Of a stretch of 64,000 nucleotides of DNA, positions 45,919-56,494 are shown piece by piece. The first letter of the stretch is position 1, and the number at the start of each line of letters is the position of its first letter. A program made the position numbers and the translations under genes. Source of the stretch: Limnohabitans sp. (GTDB taxonomy: Bacteria > Pseudomonadota > Gammaproteobacteria > Burkholderiales > Burkholderiaceae_C); assembly GCF_023910625.1 (NCBI RefSeq), contig NZ_JAAVVW010000002.1, forward strand, positions 358,024-422,023. The letters are read 5' to 3'. A model generated the notes under the pieces. That model searched no databases. It worked only from the letters and a program-made list of their open reading frames with translations, and was not told where the DNA came from.

Positions 45919-47007
45919 TCAGGTGTCCTTGCTCACCTTGATCGTCGGGAACTTGTTGGAAAAGTCCTTGGCCTTGGCCGCGATCTTGACCGCCACCTGG
46001 CGGGCCACGGCTTTGTAGATCTGGGCCACTTCGCCGTCGGGGTCGGACACCACCGTGGGTTTGCCGTTGTCGGCCTGCAAGCGAATTTGCATGTCCAGCG
46101 GCAGTGCGCCCAGGTAGTCCATGCCGTATTCGGCGGCCATTTTCTTGCCACCGTCAGCGCCAAAAATGTGCTCCACATGGCCGCAGTTGGTGCACACGTG
46201 GACCGCCATGTTCTCGACCAGGCCCAAAATCGGCACGCCGACTTTCTCGAACATCTTCACGCCCTTTTTGGCGTCCAGCAGGGCGATGTCTTGCGGGGTG
46301 GTCACGATCACCGCGCCCGTCATGGGCACACGCTGACTCAGCGTGAGTTGGATGTCGCCCGTGCCAGGTGGCATGTCCACGATCAAATAATCCAGCTCTT
46401 TCCAATTGGTCTGGCGCAGCAGCTGCTCCAGCGCCTGGGTGGCCATGGGGCCGCGCCAGATCATGGCCTCGTCTTGGCTGACCAAGAAACCAATCGACAT
46501 GACCTGCACGCCGAAGTTCTCCATGGGCTCCATGGTCTGGCCGTCTTCGCTCTCGGGGCGGCCTTCGATGCCCATCATCATGGGTTGGCTGGGGCCATAA
46601 ATGTCGGCGTCCAGCAGACCCACTTTGGCCCCCTCGGCCGCCAGCGCCAGCGCCAGGTTGACGGCGGTGGTGCTCTTGCCCACACCACCCTTGCCAGAGG
46701 CCACGGCCACGATGTTTTTCACCTGCGGCAGCAGCGCCACGCCGCGCTGGGCGGCGTGCGCCGTGATCTTGCTGGTGACGTTGGCCGACACGTTGGACAC
46801 GCCCGCCACGCCCTTGGCAGCGGCAATCAGCGCCTGGCGAATGCCGGGAATCTGGCTCTTGGCCGGATAACCCAGCTCCACGTCAAACGACACATCGCCG
46901 CCTTCGACTTGCAGGTTTTTCAGGGTTTTGGTGGAAACGAAATCTTTGCCCGTGTTCGGGTCGATCACGGTTTGCAGGGCTTGGAGAAGTTGTTCGGTGG
47001 TCGCCAT
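45919..47007 (-). CDS. apbC: Iron-sulfur cluster carrier ATPase ApbC/Mrp
   Basis: A 362-residue Mrp/ApbC protein: N-terminal MIP18-like domain (about 1-85, [19 protein letters not shown]), P-loop [32 protein letters not shown], and the cluster-binding CTNCG near residue 270. It carries 4Fe-4S clusters to target enzymes; the many iron-sulfur proteins in this window are plausible clients. It is divergent from metG, with 86 bp between the two starts. Confidence 0.95.
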   Translation of the reverse strand: MATTEQLLQALQTVIDPNTGKDFVSTKTLKNLQVEGGDVSFDVELGYPAKSQIPGIRQALIAAAKGVAGVSNVSANVTSKITAHAAQRGVALLPQVKNIVAVASGKGGVGKSTTAVNLALALAAEGAKVGLLDADIYGPSQPMMMGIEGRPESEDGQTMEPMENFGVQVMSIGFLVSQDEAMIWRGPMATQALEQLLRQTNWKELDYLIVDMPPGTGDIQLTLSQRVPMTGAVIVTTPQDIALLDAKKGVKMFEKVGVPILGLVENMAVHVCTNCGHVEHIFGADGGKKMAAEYGMDYLGALPLDMQIRLQADNGKPTVVSDPDGEVAQIYKAVARQVAVKIAAKAKDFSNKFPTIKVSKDT

Positions 47008-47093
47008 GGTCTCTTTCTAGAATGGGCCGAAGTTTACCGACAAGCCAGCCCATACACCCTAAAATCAGCGATTCCCCTACAAACTGCCCCACC

Positions 47094-49187
47094 ATGTCTG
47101 CCCCCAACGCGTCCCGCCAGCTTTTCGTCACCACCGCCCTGCCGTATGCCAACGGCAACTTTCACATCGGCCACATCATGGAATACATCCAGGCCGACAT
47201 TTGGGTCCGTTTCCAGCGCATGCAGGGCAGCCAGGTCAACTTTGTGGGCGCGGACGACACGCACGGCGCGCCGATCATGATCGCAGCCGAAAAAGCGGGC
47301 AAGACGCCCCAGCAGTTCGTGGCCGACATCGCGGCAGGCCGCAAGCCTTATCTGGAAGGCTTTCACATCGCGTTTGACAACTGGCACAGCACCGACGCGC
47401 CCGAAAACCACGAGCTGGCCCGCCAGATTTACCGCGACCTGCGCGACATCCCCTTGGACAAAGGCGGCTCGCTGATCGAAGTGCGCGCCGTGGAGCAGTT
47501 CTTCGACCCGCAAAAGAACATGTTCTTGCCCGACCGCTTCATCAAAGGCGAGTGCCCCAAGTGCCATGCCAAAGACCAGTACGGCGACAACTGCGAGGTG
47601 TGTGGCGCGGTTTATGCGCCCACAGACCTCATCAACCCCTTCTCGGCCCTGTCGGGCGCCAAGCCCGAGCTCAAAACCTCGGAGCACTTCTTTTTCAAGT
47701 TGTCCGACCCCCGCTGCGTGGACTTTTTGAGCCAGTGGACCCAAGACGGCAAGCTGCAGCCCGAGGTGGCCAACAAGGTCAAAGAGTGGTTTTCGGTGCG
47801 CACCAACCCCGACGGCACGACCAGCGAGGGCTTGGGCGACTGGGACATCTCACGCGACGCGCCCTACTTCGGCATCGAGATTCCGGATGCACCGGGCAAG
47901 TACTTTTATGTGTGGCTGGACGCGCCTGTGGGCTACTTGGCGTCGCTGAAAAACCTGCTGGACAAACGCGGCGAAGATTACGCCGCCTACATGGCCAACC
48001 CCAATCTGGAGCAGATCCACTTCATCGGCAAAGACATCGTGACCTTCCACACGCTGTTTTGGCCCGCCATGCTGCATTTCAGTGGTCGCAAGACACCGAA
48101 CAAGGTGAATGTGCACGGCTTTTTGACGGTGAACAACGGCGAGAAGATGAGCAAAAGCCGGGGCACGGGCCTGGACCCGCTCAAGTATTTGAGCCTGGAC
48201 ATGAACCCCGAGTGGCTGCGCTATTACCTGGCGGCCAAACTCTCGGCCCGCAACGAGGACATCGACTTCAACGCCGAAGACTTCATGGCGCGCGTCAACA
48301 GCGACCTGATCGGCAAGTTCATCAACATCGCCTCGCGCTCGGCCGGCTTCATTGCCAAGCGTTTTGGCGGCCAGCTGGGCAGCGTGAGCGCCGACGGTCA
48401 GGAACTCTTGGCCGCCCTGCAAACCACCACACCCGCCATTGCCGCTTTTTACGAAGAGCGTGAATTCGCCAAAGCCTTGCGCGAAGTCATGCTGCTGGCC
48501 GACAAGGTCAACAGTTATGTGGACCAGAACAAACCTTGGGACCTGGCCAAAAAAGAAGGCCAGGACGCCCGTCTGCACGACGTGTGCACCGCCTGCATCG
48601 AAGCCTTCCGCTTGCTTTCGCTGCAGCTCAAGCCCGTGCTGCCTGCACTGGCCGCGCAGGTCGAGACCTTCTTGAACGTCGCCCCCTTCACCTTTGCCCA
48701 AGCCTCTCAGCTGTTGGGTGCGGGCCACACCATCAACGCCTACCAGCACCTGATGCAACGCGTCACTCCCGAACAACTCGAAGCCCTGTTCGAGCCGCCT
48801 CCCGTGGTCGAAGAAAAGCTCATCCCCGGCGGCGAAGAAATTGCCCCCACCATCGGCCTCGACGACTTCGCCAAAATCGACCTGCGCATCGCCCAAATCG
48901 TCAACTGCGAACCGGTCGAAGGCTCGGTCAAGCTGCTGCACCTGACGCTGGATGTCGGTGAAGGCAAGCTAAGGAACGTCTTCAGCGGCATTGCCAGCGC
49001 CTACAAACCCGAAGACCTGATTGGCAAACTGACGGTGATGGTGGCCAACCTGGCACCGCGCAAGATGAAGTTTGGCGTGAGCGAAGGCATGGTGCTGGCC
49101 GCCAGCCATGCCGACGACAAAACCAATGCCGGCATTTACGTGCTGCACCCCTGGCCCGGTGCCAAGCCTGGCATGCGCATCCACTGA
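47094..49187 (+). CDS. metG: Methionyl-tRNA synthetase
   Basis: A 697-residue enzyme with the class I motifs [10 protein letters not shown] (HIGH) and [10 protein letters not shown] (KMSKS), a zinc knuckle [19 protein letters not shown], an anticodon-binding helical domain, and a C-terminal tRNA-binding domain ([19 protein letters not shown] to the end). It charges tRNA-Met. The start at [20 protein letters not shown] is chosen because the catalytic domain begins at once. The pairing of metG and a divergent apbC is common in bacteria. Confidence 0.98.
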   Translation: MSAPNASRQLFVTTALPYANGNFHIGHIMEYIQADIWVRFQRMQGSQVNFVGADDTHGAPIMIAAEKAGKTPQQFVADIAAGRKPYLEGFHIAFDNWHSTDAPENHELARQIYRDLRDIPLDKGGSLIEVRAVEQFFDPQKNMFLPDRFIKGECPKCHAKDQYGDNCEVCGAVYAPTDLINPFSALSGAKPELKTSEHFFFKLSDPRCVDFLSQWTQDGKLQPEVANKVKEWFSVRTNPDGTTSEGLGDWDISRDAPYFGIEIPDAPGKYFYVWLDAPVGYLASLKNLLDKRGEDYAAYMANPNLEQIHFIGKDIVTFHTLFWPAMLHFSGRKTPNKVNVHGFLTVNNGEKMSKSRGTGLDPLKYLSLDMNPEWLRYYLAAKLSARNEDIDFNAEDFMARVNSDLIGKFINIASRSAGFIAKRFGGQLGSVSADGQELLAALQTTTPAIAAFYEEREFAKALREVMLLADKVNSYVDQNKPWDLAKKEGQDARLHDVCTACIEAFRLLSLQLKPVLPALAAQVETFLNVAPFTFAQASQLLGAGHTINAYQHLMQRVTPEQLEALFEPPPVVEEKLIPGGEEIAPTIGLDDFAKIDLRIAQIVNCEPVEGSVKLLHLTLDVGEGKLRNVFSGIASAYKPEDLIGKLTVMVANLAPRKMKFGVSEGMVLAASHADDKTNAGIYVLHPWPGAKPGMRIH

Positions 49188-49643
49188 GGCGCTAGCCCGT
49201 CAAAACCCAGAGCGCATGCGGTGGCACCATGCTTTGCATGTATTCGGCTTGACCGCCTCTGATGCCTTTTCGTAGCCGCCTCCAACCGTTCACCAGCCAC
49301 TACAGCATCATGCCGCTGTCGAACTTTGTTCTCAGCCATACGACCAGTGGGCACCCCGTGATGCGTTGGGATAACCGCCGATTGATTGCACTGAACCGCT
49401 CGGAGCTGAATGCCATGGATCAGTTCCAGCGCAGGCCCAGCCAAAGCGGTGGCTGCTTGGTGCTCAAATGCCTCAACCCGCACCTGCGGACTTTTCTGGC
49501 ACTTTCAGCGCTTGCCCAACACATTGTTCTCATGGGATACGGCGTGGCCCCAGACAGGCAGGCGAAGACGATGTGCAACCGCGAAAGCCGCTCGATCAGA
49601 CCCCTAAACCCGTAAAATGGCGGTTTTCTCCGACAGGCCCGAC
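49188..49643. other. Gap between metG and the DUF3460 gene
   Basis: These 456 bp have no gene I can support. A plus-strand frame of 117 codons (49262-49615) and a minus-strand frame of 115 codons (49136-49483) are both open, but neither shows a recognisable domain, a ribosome binding site or a plausible start. Codon use is mixed. The stretch may be a decayed gene. The promoter for the DUF3460-scpA-panB-panC run should be near its right end. Confidence 0.4.
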
Positions 49644-49847
49644 ATGTTCCCTTTTGCCCGCCCGCATTACACCTCTGACACCACCCAGTTCTTGGAACGC
49701 CTCAAAACCGAGCACCCCGAGCTGGAAGCGCAACAGCGCCAAGGACGCGCCTTGTTGTGGGACACCGGCATGGATGCGCAATTTCAGGCCAACGCCAAAG
49801 CCGCTCGCGTGCCTCAACAACCCTACGTCTACCAAACCAAGGCTTGA
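49644..49847 (+). CDS. DUF3460 family protein
   Basis: A 67-residue protein, MFPFARPHYTSDTTQFLERL at its start and then HPELEAQQRQGRALLWD and AARVPQQPYVYQTKA. This matches DUF3460, a small betaproteobacterial family usually found right before scpA, as here (16 bp gap). An earlier in-frame start at 49617 exists, but the family begins at the chosen ATG. The function is unknown. Confidence 0.85.
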   Translation: MFPFARPHYTSDTTQFLERLKTEHPELEAQQRQGRALLWDTGMDAQFQANAKAARVPQQPYVYQTKA

Positions 49848-49863
49848 ACAAGCAGGCCACGGC

Positions 49864-50715
49864 ATGAGTTCCGCCCTGTCCGAATTCGACAACTCGCCTG
49901 AAGGCGTGGATTCGGCCTTGCCCGTTGTGATTGACAACGTGGCCGTGGCCCGCCTGTACGGTGAGCCACTGTTTTCGATGCCTCGGGACTTGTACATCCC
50001 GCCAGATGCCCTCGAAGTTTTCCTGGAAGCCTTTGAAGGCCCCCTGGACTTATTGCTCTACCTGATCCGAAAACAAAATTTCAATATCCTGGACATCCCC
50101 ATGGCAGGCGTGACACGCCAGTACTTGAGCTATGTGGATGAAATCCGCCTGCATAACCTGGAATTGGCCGCCGAATACCTGCTGATGGCCGCCATGCTGA
50201 TCGAGATCAAGTCCCGCATGTTGCTGCCGCCCAAACGCGCTGCAGACGGCGAAGAAGCCGAGGACCCCCGCGCTGAACTGGTGCGTCGCCTGCTCGAATA
50301 CGAACAAATGAAGCTCGCCTCGGTGCAACTGAACACAATTCCACAGCATGGAAGGGATTTCTTGCAGGCACAGGTTTACATGGAGCAAAGTCTGCTGCCG
50401 CGTTTTCCGGAAGTCAACATGGACGAATTGCAATCGGCTTGGCGCGACATCCTCAAACGCGCCAATCTGGTTCAGCACCACAAGATCAGCCGCGAAGAAC
50501 TCAGCGTACGCGAGCACATGAGCATTGTGCTCAAGCACCTGCAAGGTCGAAAATTTGTCGAATTCGAGCACCTCTTTGACCCCAGCTTGGGCACCCCTGT
50601 CTTGGTGGTCACCTTCATTGCCCTTTTGGAGTTGGCCAAAGAAACCCTGATCGAGATTACACAGGCCGAAGCATTTGCGCCCATCTACGTCAGACTGGCC
50701 TACGCGCCCCATTGA
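49864..50715 (+). CDS. scpA: Segregation and condensation protein ScpA
   Basis: The 283-residue kleisin subunit of the SMC-ScpAB complex. Recognisable text is [26 protein letters not shown] near residues 57-85, [23 protein letters not shown], and a C-terminal winged helix with [17 protein letters not shown]. ScpA bridges the SMC heads and is needed for chromosome segregation. It lies between DUF3460 and panB on the same strand. scpB is not in the window. Confidence 0.93.
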   Translation: MSSALSEFDNSPEGVDSALPVVIDNVAVARLYGEPLFSMPRDLYIPPDALEVFLEAFEGPLDLLLYLIRKQNFNILDIPMAGVTRQYLSYVDEIRLHNLELAAEYLLMAAMLIEIKSRMLLPPKRAADGEEAEDPRAELVRRLLEYEQMKLASVQLNTIPQHGRDFLQAQVYMEQSLLPRFPEVNMDELQSAWRDILKRANLVQHHKISREELSVREHMSIVLKHLQGRKFVEFEHLFDPSLGTPVLVVTFIALLELAKETLIEITQAEAFAPIYVRLAYAPH

Positions 50716-50750
50716 TCGGGTCGGACGCCCCGACTCAGAAAACCTTGCCC

Positions 50751-51620
50751 ATGATCGCACCCTCTGTCACGCCGTACGGCACCCTTCCACCAGCTTCACC
50801 CGTGGCCACCCGCAAACCCATCAGTCTGCCGCGCCTGAACGAGATGCGAGAGCGGGGTGAAAAGATCACCATGCTCACCGCCTACGATGCCACTTTTGCA
50901 GCAGTTGCAGACGCAGCAGGCGTCGAATGCATTCTGGTCGGTGACTCCTTGGGCATGGTTTGCCAGGGCCTGTCCAGCACCGTGGGCGTGAGCCTGGACA
51001 CCATGCGTTACCACACCGAAAGCGTGGCCCGTGGTGTTCGGCGTGTACAAGGCACCAGCTGGATCATCGGCGATTTACCCTTTGGCAGCTATCAGGCGTC
51101 ACGTGAGCAAGCCCTTCACAGCGCCACTGTGCTCATGCAGGCAGGTGCGCACATGGTCAAGCTCGAGGGGGGCGGCTGGACCACCGAGACAGTACGGTTT
51201 TTGGTCGAACGGGGCATTCCGGTCTGTGCTCATCTCGGACTGACTCCGCAAACCGTTCACGCTTTGGGCGGTTACCGCGTGCAGGGTCGGGGCGACACAG
51301 CAGAGAAATTACGCCATGAAGCCTTGGCACTACAAGACGCCGGGGCCAGCATGCTGGTGCTGGAAATGGTGCCTGCTGCCCTTTCTGCCGAACTCACGCT
51401 GGCCCTGACTCGCTGCCACACCATTGGCATTGGTGCTGGCCATGGCACCGCAGGCCAGGTCTTGGTGATGCACGACATGCTGGGCATCAACCTGGGCAAG
51501 AACCCCAAATTCGTGCGTAATTTCATGGTCGGCCAAGGCAGCGTGCTCGAAGCCATGAGCGCCTATGTGCGCGCCGTCAAAGACGGCAGCTTCCCTGACA
51601 ACACATTGCACGCCTGGTAA
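50751..51620 (+). CDS. panB: 3-methyl-2-oxobutanoate hydroxymethyltransferase
   Basis: A 289-residue TIM barrel enzyme that forms ketopantoate, the first committed step to pantothenate and CoA. Motifs: [45 protein letters not shown] and [20 protein letters not shown]. The start at [10 protein letters not shown] gives an N-terminal extension of about 27 residues before the barrel, common in this group. It is followed by panC 14 bp later. Confidence 0.97.
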   Translation: MIAPSVTPYGTLPPASPVATRKPISLPRLNEMRERGEKITMLTAYDATFAAVADAAGVECILVGDSLGMVCQGLSSTVGVSLDTMRYHTESVARGVRRVQGTSWIIGDLPFGSYQASREQALHSATVLMQAGAHMVKLEGGGWTTETVRFLVERGIPVCAHLGLTPQTVHALGGYRVQGRGDTAEKLRHEALALQDAGASMLVLEMVPAALSAELTLALTRCHTIGIGAGHGTAGQVLVMHDMLGINLGKNPKFVRNFMVGQGSVLEAMSAYVRAVKDGSFPDNTLHAW

Positions 51621-51634
51621 GGGCCTTTTTTCTC

Positions 51635-52483
51635 ATGCTCATTGCCCGATCGATCTCCGAACTGCGCCAACACCTGGCCACCAGCCATCGCCCTGCTTTT
51701 GTGCCCACCATGGGCAATTTGCACGCAGGTCACATTCAACTGATTGAACAGGCCAAACCCCAAGGCGATTGCACGGTGGCCAGCATATTCGTGAACCGTT
51801 TGCAGTTTTTGCCGCACGAAGACTTTGACAGTTACCCCCGCACCTGGGAGGCCGATTGCGCCAAGCTGGAAGCGGCTGGCTGCAATGTGGTGTTTGCGCC
51901 GCGCGAAATTGACCTCTACCCGGAAACCCAAACCGTCAAAGTGCATACCGATCCGGCGCTGGGCAATATCCTTGAGGGCGAGTTCCGGCCCGGGTTTTTC
52001 ACAGGGGTCTCCACCGTGGTCATGAAGCTGTTCATGAGCGTGTTTGCGGGCAAATCTCAGGGCGTGACCGCATTTGGCAAAAAAGACTACCAGCAACTGA
52101 TGGTGATCCGGCAGATGGTGCGCCAGTTTGCCCTGCCGATTGAAGTGGTGGGTGTAGACACCTGCCGCGCCGAAGACGGTTTGGCGCTGAGTTCACGCAA
52201 TGGGTACTTGAGCGCATCCGAACGGACCGAAGCCTTGCAACTGAGTCTGGCCCTGCGCGCCTTGGGACGCGATGCCTTGGCCTCCTCCCACGCCTTGGCT
52301 GCCCAACGGCCCAGCCTGGAGGCCAAGGCCATGGAAGGTTTGCGCCAAAGGGGTTGGCAACCAGACTACCTCACGGTCCGTCGTCGCCACGACCTTCAAG
52401 CCCCAAAAGCCGGTGACGCGCTGGTGGTTTTGGGTGCGGCGAAGTTGGGCACGACACGCTTGATTGACAACTTCGAAATTTGA
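51635..52483 (+). CDS. panC: Pantoate-beta-alanine ligase
   Basis: A 282-residue enzyme that joins pantoate and beta-alanine with ATP. Class motifs are FVPTMGNLHAGHIQLI (HxGH-type nucleotide site), SIFVNRLQFLPHEDF, FTGVSTVVMKLF, FGKKDYQQLMVIRQMV and LALSSRNGYLS. It directly follows panB, so the two form an operon for pantothenate synthesis. It is convergent with ruvC, with 13 bp between the stops. Confidence 0.97.
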   Translation: MLIARSISELRQHLATSHRPAFVPTMGNLHAGHIQLIEQAKPQGDCTVASIFVNRLQFLPHEDFDSYPRTWEADCAKLEAAGCNVVFAPREIDLYPETQTVKVHTDPALGNILEGEFRPGFFTGVSTVVMKLFMSVFAGKSQGVTAFGKKDYQQLMVIRQMVRQFALPIEVVGVDTCRAEDGLALSSRNGYLSASERTEALQLSLALRALGRDALASSHALAAQRPSLEAKAMEGLRQRGWQPDYLTVRRRHDLQAPKAGDALVVLGAAKLGTTRLIDNFEI

Positions 52484-52496
52484 AAGCTCGCACGGC

Positions 52497-53075
52497 TCAG
52501 TGACTGCGTCCGCTTCTGAACATGCCGTGGGTTTTGCGGCTGAGCACGCCTTGTGCGGCCAGCTTGTTCATGGACGGACTGGCATGGGCATGTGTGATGG
52601 CCAGGCCTAAAGCATCGGCAGCATCTTGACGGGGCAGCACAGGCAGTTGCAGCAAGCGCTTGACCATTTCCTGAATCTGCGATTTGGCGGCTCGGCCATG
52701 ACCAGTGACCGATTGTTTCATCTGCAAGGCGGTGTATTCGGCCACCGGCAGGCCGCAAGACACCAAAGCCGTTACACAACATCCACGGGCCTGCCCCAAT
52801 AACAAGGTGGCTTGCGGGTTGATGTTGACGAACACAATCTCCACCGAAGCCACATCTGGCTGGTAGCGTGCGGTGATTTCACGTATCCCGTCATAAATCA
52901 CTTTGAGCCGTGCGGGCAAGTTGCCCATTTCCTCCCGAGTCGTTTCGATCACACCGCTGGCCACATATTGCAAACGGGAACCGGTGATGTCAATCACGCC
53001 AAACCCGGTGGTTTGCAGGCCAGGGTCGATCCCCAAAATACGCAATGCAGAAGGTGTGGTCGTGGTCAGGCTCAT
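52497..53075 (-). CDS. ruvC: Holliday junction resolvase RuvC
   Basis: A 192-residue endonuclease that cuts Holliday junctions during recombination repair. The catalytic aspartate in [16 protein letters not shown], the glutamate in [24 protein letters not shown], and the C-terminal [14 protein letters not shown] are present. A short extension after the RNase H fold reads [18 protein letters not shown]. Its ATG overlaps the mtgA stop by 4 bp. ruvA and ruvB are not adjacent in the window. Confidence 0.96.
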   Translation of the reverse strand: MSLTTTTPSALRILGIDPGLQTTGFGVIDITGSRLQYVASGVIETTREEMGNLPARLKVIYDGIREITARYQPDVASVEIVFVNINPQATLLLGQARGCCVTALVSCGLPVAEYTALQMKQSVTGHGRAAKSQIQEMVKRLLQLPVLPRQDAADALGLAITHAHASPSMNKLAAQGVLSRKTHGMFRSGRSH

Positions 53076-53803
53076 GGCAACACCACATCATTCATGCGTC
53101 CCATGATGGTCTCTGCACGCTGCGCCAAATAGGACGACTGGGGCAGTTTTTCAAAATGGCGAGGCCGGGGCAACATGACCGCAAGACGCGCCGACTCCCA
53201 TGCACCGAGTTTGAGGGCGCTCTTGCGGAAGTAATGCTGCGCTGCCGCTTCAATGCCAAAGACGCCCTCACCCCACTCGACGTTGTTGAGGTAAATCTCA
53301 AGGATGCGATTTTTGCTCAAGAAAATCTCCAGGGTCAGCGCGATCAGCAACTCCTGGGCTTTGCGCACCAAGCTGCGTTCGCCAGACAGGAACAGGTTTT
53401 TGGCCAGTTGCTGAGTGATGGTCGACCCCCCGACGATTTTCACCGTAACCGGTTTATCAGGCTGCTTTGCGGTACGTTTTTCAGCTTGGGCTTTGGCCTT
53501 GGCATTTTTTTGCCAGGCACTTTCAAGCGATTGCCACCAGACACCCTGATGCTCAACGAATGCTGCATCTTCAGAAGCCACCACTGCACGCTGCAGTTTG
53601 GTGCTGATGGCGTCCAATGTGACCGTCTCCTGACGCCACGGCAGTTGCCCCTGGCGGATGACAATTTGCCAAGCTTGTGAGCGCTGGAAACTGGTGGACT
53701 CGGGCATCACCCAGTTCATGCTCAATATCCGCAGCACAAAAAACAGCTGCAAGCCTACAAAGGCCAACAGCAGGAGCATCAACCAACGTCCGAATTCACG
53801 CAT
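53072..53803 (-). CDS. mtgA: Monofunctional peptidoglycan glycosyltransferase
   Basis: A 243-residue membrane-anchored glycosyltransferase family 51 protein. It has an N-terminal helix ([18 protein letters not shown]) and motifs [49 protein letters not shown] and [17 protein letters not shown], with the catalytic glutamate in the first. It polymerises lipid II into glycan strands. It follows the RNB ribonuclease gene by 3 bp and overlaps ruvC by 4 bp. Confidence 0.95.
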   Translation of the reverse strand: MREFGRWLMLLLLAFVGLQLFFVLRILSMNWVMPESTSFQRSQAWQIVIRQGQLPWRQETVTLDAISTKLQRAVVASEDAAFVEHQGVWWQSLESAWQKNAKAKAQAEKRTAKQPDKPVTVKIVGGSTITQQLAKNLFLSGERSLVRKAQELLIALTLEIFLSKNRILEIYLNNVEWGEGVFGIEAAAQHYFRKSALKLGAWESARLAVMLPRPRHFEKLPQSSYLAQRAETIMGRMNDVVLP

Positions 53804-53806
53804 GGC

Positions 53807-55861
53807 TTAGGTTGACAAGTCCTGCGGGCTATCGCCGAGGTCTACCGCAATGGTCACAGGACCTGCAGGCAAGTTGTCCTCGTCCTCGGTGTCTTCAACC
53901 TCCATCACAGCCTGAGCGTCGGCATCCAAGTGCTCAGTCACGGTGCCGCGCACATCCAGCGCCATCAGGTCCACGTCGGCCAGCTTGACGCGCACCCGCG
54001 CGCCACGCGGCAGACTTTGCGCGCCCATCACGCTGAACATCAGGGGCAAGGTCTCAGCGCGCACCAGCCAGATGCCACCGCCCATTTCCTTGACCAGGCT
54101 GGCTTCAAGCTCTTCAATGCCTTGCTGCTGCAGATGGCGCAACGTCCAAAAGCGTTCCATGCTGGACTGCACGCTGTTGTAGGCGCTGTAGGCCGCATCA
54201 AAGCCGCTGATGATGGAAAACAACTCGGCGTCTTTGGGCTTGAAGGGCGCGGCCAATGCGGCCGTGGCGCCATGCTTGGCACAAGCAATGATTTGCCACT
54301 GGTTGACCAGGTCGGTGTAACGGCGCAGCGGCGAGGTGCTCCAGGCGTAGCTGGGCACGCCAATGCCGGCGTGCGGCAGCGCCTTGGTGCCCATGCGCAC
54401 CTTGACGCCTGGGGCCAAACTGGCCTGGCTGCGGTAGATGCCGGGCACGCCCAACTGTGCCAGCCATTGGCCCCAGGTGCTGTTGGCCAAAATCATGGCC
54501 TCGGCCACCATCAAATCGAGCGGTGCACCGCGCTTGCGGGTGCCGATCAACACCGTCTCGTCGCCTGTGGGGGGCGTGTCGTTGCTGTTCCGCTCGAGCT
54601 TGAAGCTGTAGTCCGGGCGGTTGAAGTTTTCGGGCTTGCCGCGCACCACTTCGCGCCGCGCTTTCAGGGTCTGGGCCAAACGCCAGTAAAACGCCAGCGT
54701 GTCGCGGCTGACCGGCACATCGGCGTGGTCGCTCAGGTCTTGGCCCTCCAGCCATTCGCGGCTGATGCGATCGTCCAACTGGTCGTGGCGCAGGTTGACC
54801 AAAATCGGCACCCGCTCCAATCGGGTGACAGCGCTTTGCACCTCCAGCGTGTCTTCTCTGAGTGTCAAGTACAAAGACACGGCAGGGCAATTGCGCCCTT
54901 CGGTCAGGGTGTAGGCCTGCACCACGCTGTCAGGCAGCATGGTGATTTTGTAGCCAGGCATGTAAACGGTGGACAGGCGGGCGCGGCCCAATTGGTCAAT
55001 GGCGCCGCCCGGCGTCAAGGCCAAACCGGGTGCGGCGATGTGGATGCCCACGGTGACTGTGCCCGTGCCCAGGCCTTGCAGGGACAAGGCATCGTCGATT
55101 TCGGTCGTTTGTGAATCGTCAATCGAAAACGCCTGCACCGGGGCCAGCGGCAAGTCGTCGGTGATGGCGGGCGCTTGCAAGGGGGGAAAGCCGGTACCCT
55201 TGGGGAACAGGTCAAACAAGAACCGTTGCCAATGGAAATCCCAGGCCGAAGCGATGGCCCCTGCGTTTTGCAGCAAGTCCAAAGGCGCCGTCTGGCTGCT
55301 TTTGCTGGCCTCGACCACGGCCTTGTACTCGGTGGTGTTTTTGTCGGGTCGAAACAGGATTTTGTAGAGCTGCTCGCGGATCGGTTCAGGGCAAGTGCCC
55401 GCCACCAGATCGTCCGACCAGGCTTCGATCTGGGCCTGGACCTGCTTTTTCTTCTCGATGGCCAGCAAAGCCTGCTGCACGATCTCGGACGGGGCTTTCT
55501 TGAAACGGCCCTTGCTGCCCCCTCGGCGAAAGTAGTGCGGCGCTTCATGCAGGCGCAGCAAAGCAGCTACTTGCTCGACCGTGCTGGCGTTGTTGCTGAA
55601 ATAGTCTTTGGCCAGGTCGCCAAAGCCGAACTCCTCGTCCGGGGCGCATTCGTAAGCCAGTTCCAACTCGATGGTCTGGCTCAGCACCCCAGCCTCGGCC
55701 AGCAAAGCGGCCGGGGCCGGTTTGTCAAACTTGAGCAACAGGTGGGCCGCCTTGACCTTGACCCGTTTGCCGGAGTCGAGTTCGACCTGCGCGGAAGCCT
55801 CGGCTTCGGCCATGATCCGTCCGGCCATGAATTTGCCGGCATCTTCAAATAATGCGTACAT
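53807..55861 (-). CDS. RNB domain ribonuclease (RNase II/R family)
   Basis: A 684-residue exoribonuclease-like protein starting MYALFEDAGKF. After an N-terminal region unlike the cold-shock domains of E. coli RNase II, the RNB domain starts near residue 245 with SIDDSQTTEIDDALSL (metal-binding aspartates) and continues with RARLSTVYMPGYKITMLP and WSTSPLRRYTDLVNQW. A C-terminal S1-like region precedes an acidic tail (EVEDTEDEDN). It should degrade RNA in the 3' to 5' direction. The gene heads a tight run with mtgA and ruvC. Confidence 0.92.
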   Translation of the reverse strand: MYALFEDAGKFMAGRIMAEAEASAQVELDSGKRVKVKAAHLLLKFDKPAPAALLAEAGVLSQTIELELAYECAPDEEFGFGDLAKDYFSNNASTVEQVAALLRLHEAPHYFRRGGSKGRFKKAPSEIVQQALLAIEKKKQVQAQIEAWSDDLVAGTCPEPIREQLYKILFRPDKNTTEYKAVVEASKSSQTAPLDLLQNAGAIASAWDFHWQRFLFDLFPKGTGFPPLQAPAITDDLPLAPVQAFSIDDSQTTEIDDALSLQGLGTGTVTVGIHIAAPGLALTPGGAIDQLGRARLSTVYMPGYKITMLPDSVVQAYTLTEGRNCPAVSLYLTLREDTLEVQSAVTRLERVPILVNLRHDQLDDRISREWLEGQDLSDHADVPVSRDTLAFYWRLAQTLKARREVVRGKPENFNRPDYSFKLERNSNDTPPTGDETVLIGTRKRGAPLDLMVAEAMILANSTWGQWLAQLGVPGIYRSQASLAPGVKVRMGTKALPHAGIGVPSYAWSTSPLRRYTDLVNQWQIIACAKHGATAALAAPFKPKDAELFSIISGFDAAYSAYNSVQSSMERFWTLRHLQQQGIEELEASLVKEMGGGIWLVRAETLPLMFSVMGAQSLPRGARVRVKLADVDLMALDVRGTVTEHLDADAQAVMEVEDTEDEDNLPAGPVTIAVDLGDSPQDLST

Positions 55862-55903
55862 GCGTTGATTTTCCCATGCCACCCGCCCATTAGAGGCGCA
55901 GAC

Positions 55904-56488
55904 TCAGGCCAAGCGCAGAAATTCCAGGATTTGCGGCAAGTAAATCTCGAAATCGCTCAGGGCATGGTCGCTGCCCTCGATCAGCCGCACCTGACCCGCC
56001 TGGTGGCGGGCGAACATTTCTCGCCAATCCAACACCTCGTCACCTTGGGCAATCAAAGCCAGCGTTTCGGGCGATGTTGGCGAGGGCTGACTTTCCAGAT
56101 CTGCCAGTTCCTGCAAATGGGCGAGTTCGAAAAAAATGCTTTCTGCCGGGTCGTGCCAGCCCGGATGTTGCCCGATGTAGCGTGCCAAGTCGCGCGAGGG
56201 ATGCACCGCTGGGTTGATCAGCACCGCCGGACAGGCCAGGTACGCCGAAAGCCAAGCAGCATAAAAACCGCCCAGTGAGGAGCCCATGAGCGCCATCTGA
56301 TCGCGGGGCCAATCGGCCACGCCTTGCAGCAGCATGTCGATGGCTTGACGAGGAGAGGCGGGCAATTGCGGACACCACCAGATGACCTGAGGGTATTGGG
56401 CCTGCACGCAGCGGGCCATGGTTTGCGCCTTGGTCGATTGGGGTGATGAACGAAACCCGTGCAGGTACAACAAATGCGTCTTGACCAT
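55904..56488 (-). CDS. YqiA/YcfP family alpha/beta-hydrolase (esterase)
   Basis: A 194-residue protein with the YqiA layout: YLHGFRSSPQSTKAQ near the N-terminus, the nucleophile elbow MGSSLGGFYAAWLS with the serine, LINPAVHP, and the histidine in EGSDHALSDFE. These proteins are small esterases of unclear cellular role. It lies between kup and the RNB ribonuclease gene on the same strand, 6 bp after the kup stop. Confidence 0.88.
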   Translation of the reverse strand: MVKTHLLYLHGFRSSPQSTKAQTMARCVQAQYPQVIWWCPQLPASPRQAIDMLLQGVADWPRDQMALMGSSLGGFYAAWLSAYLACPAVLINPAVHPSRDLARYIGQHPGWHDPAESIFFELAHLQELADLESQPSPTSPETLALIAQGDEVLDWREMFARHQAGQVRLIEGSDHALSDFEIYLPQILEFLRLA

Positions 56489-56494
56489 GCTCCG

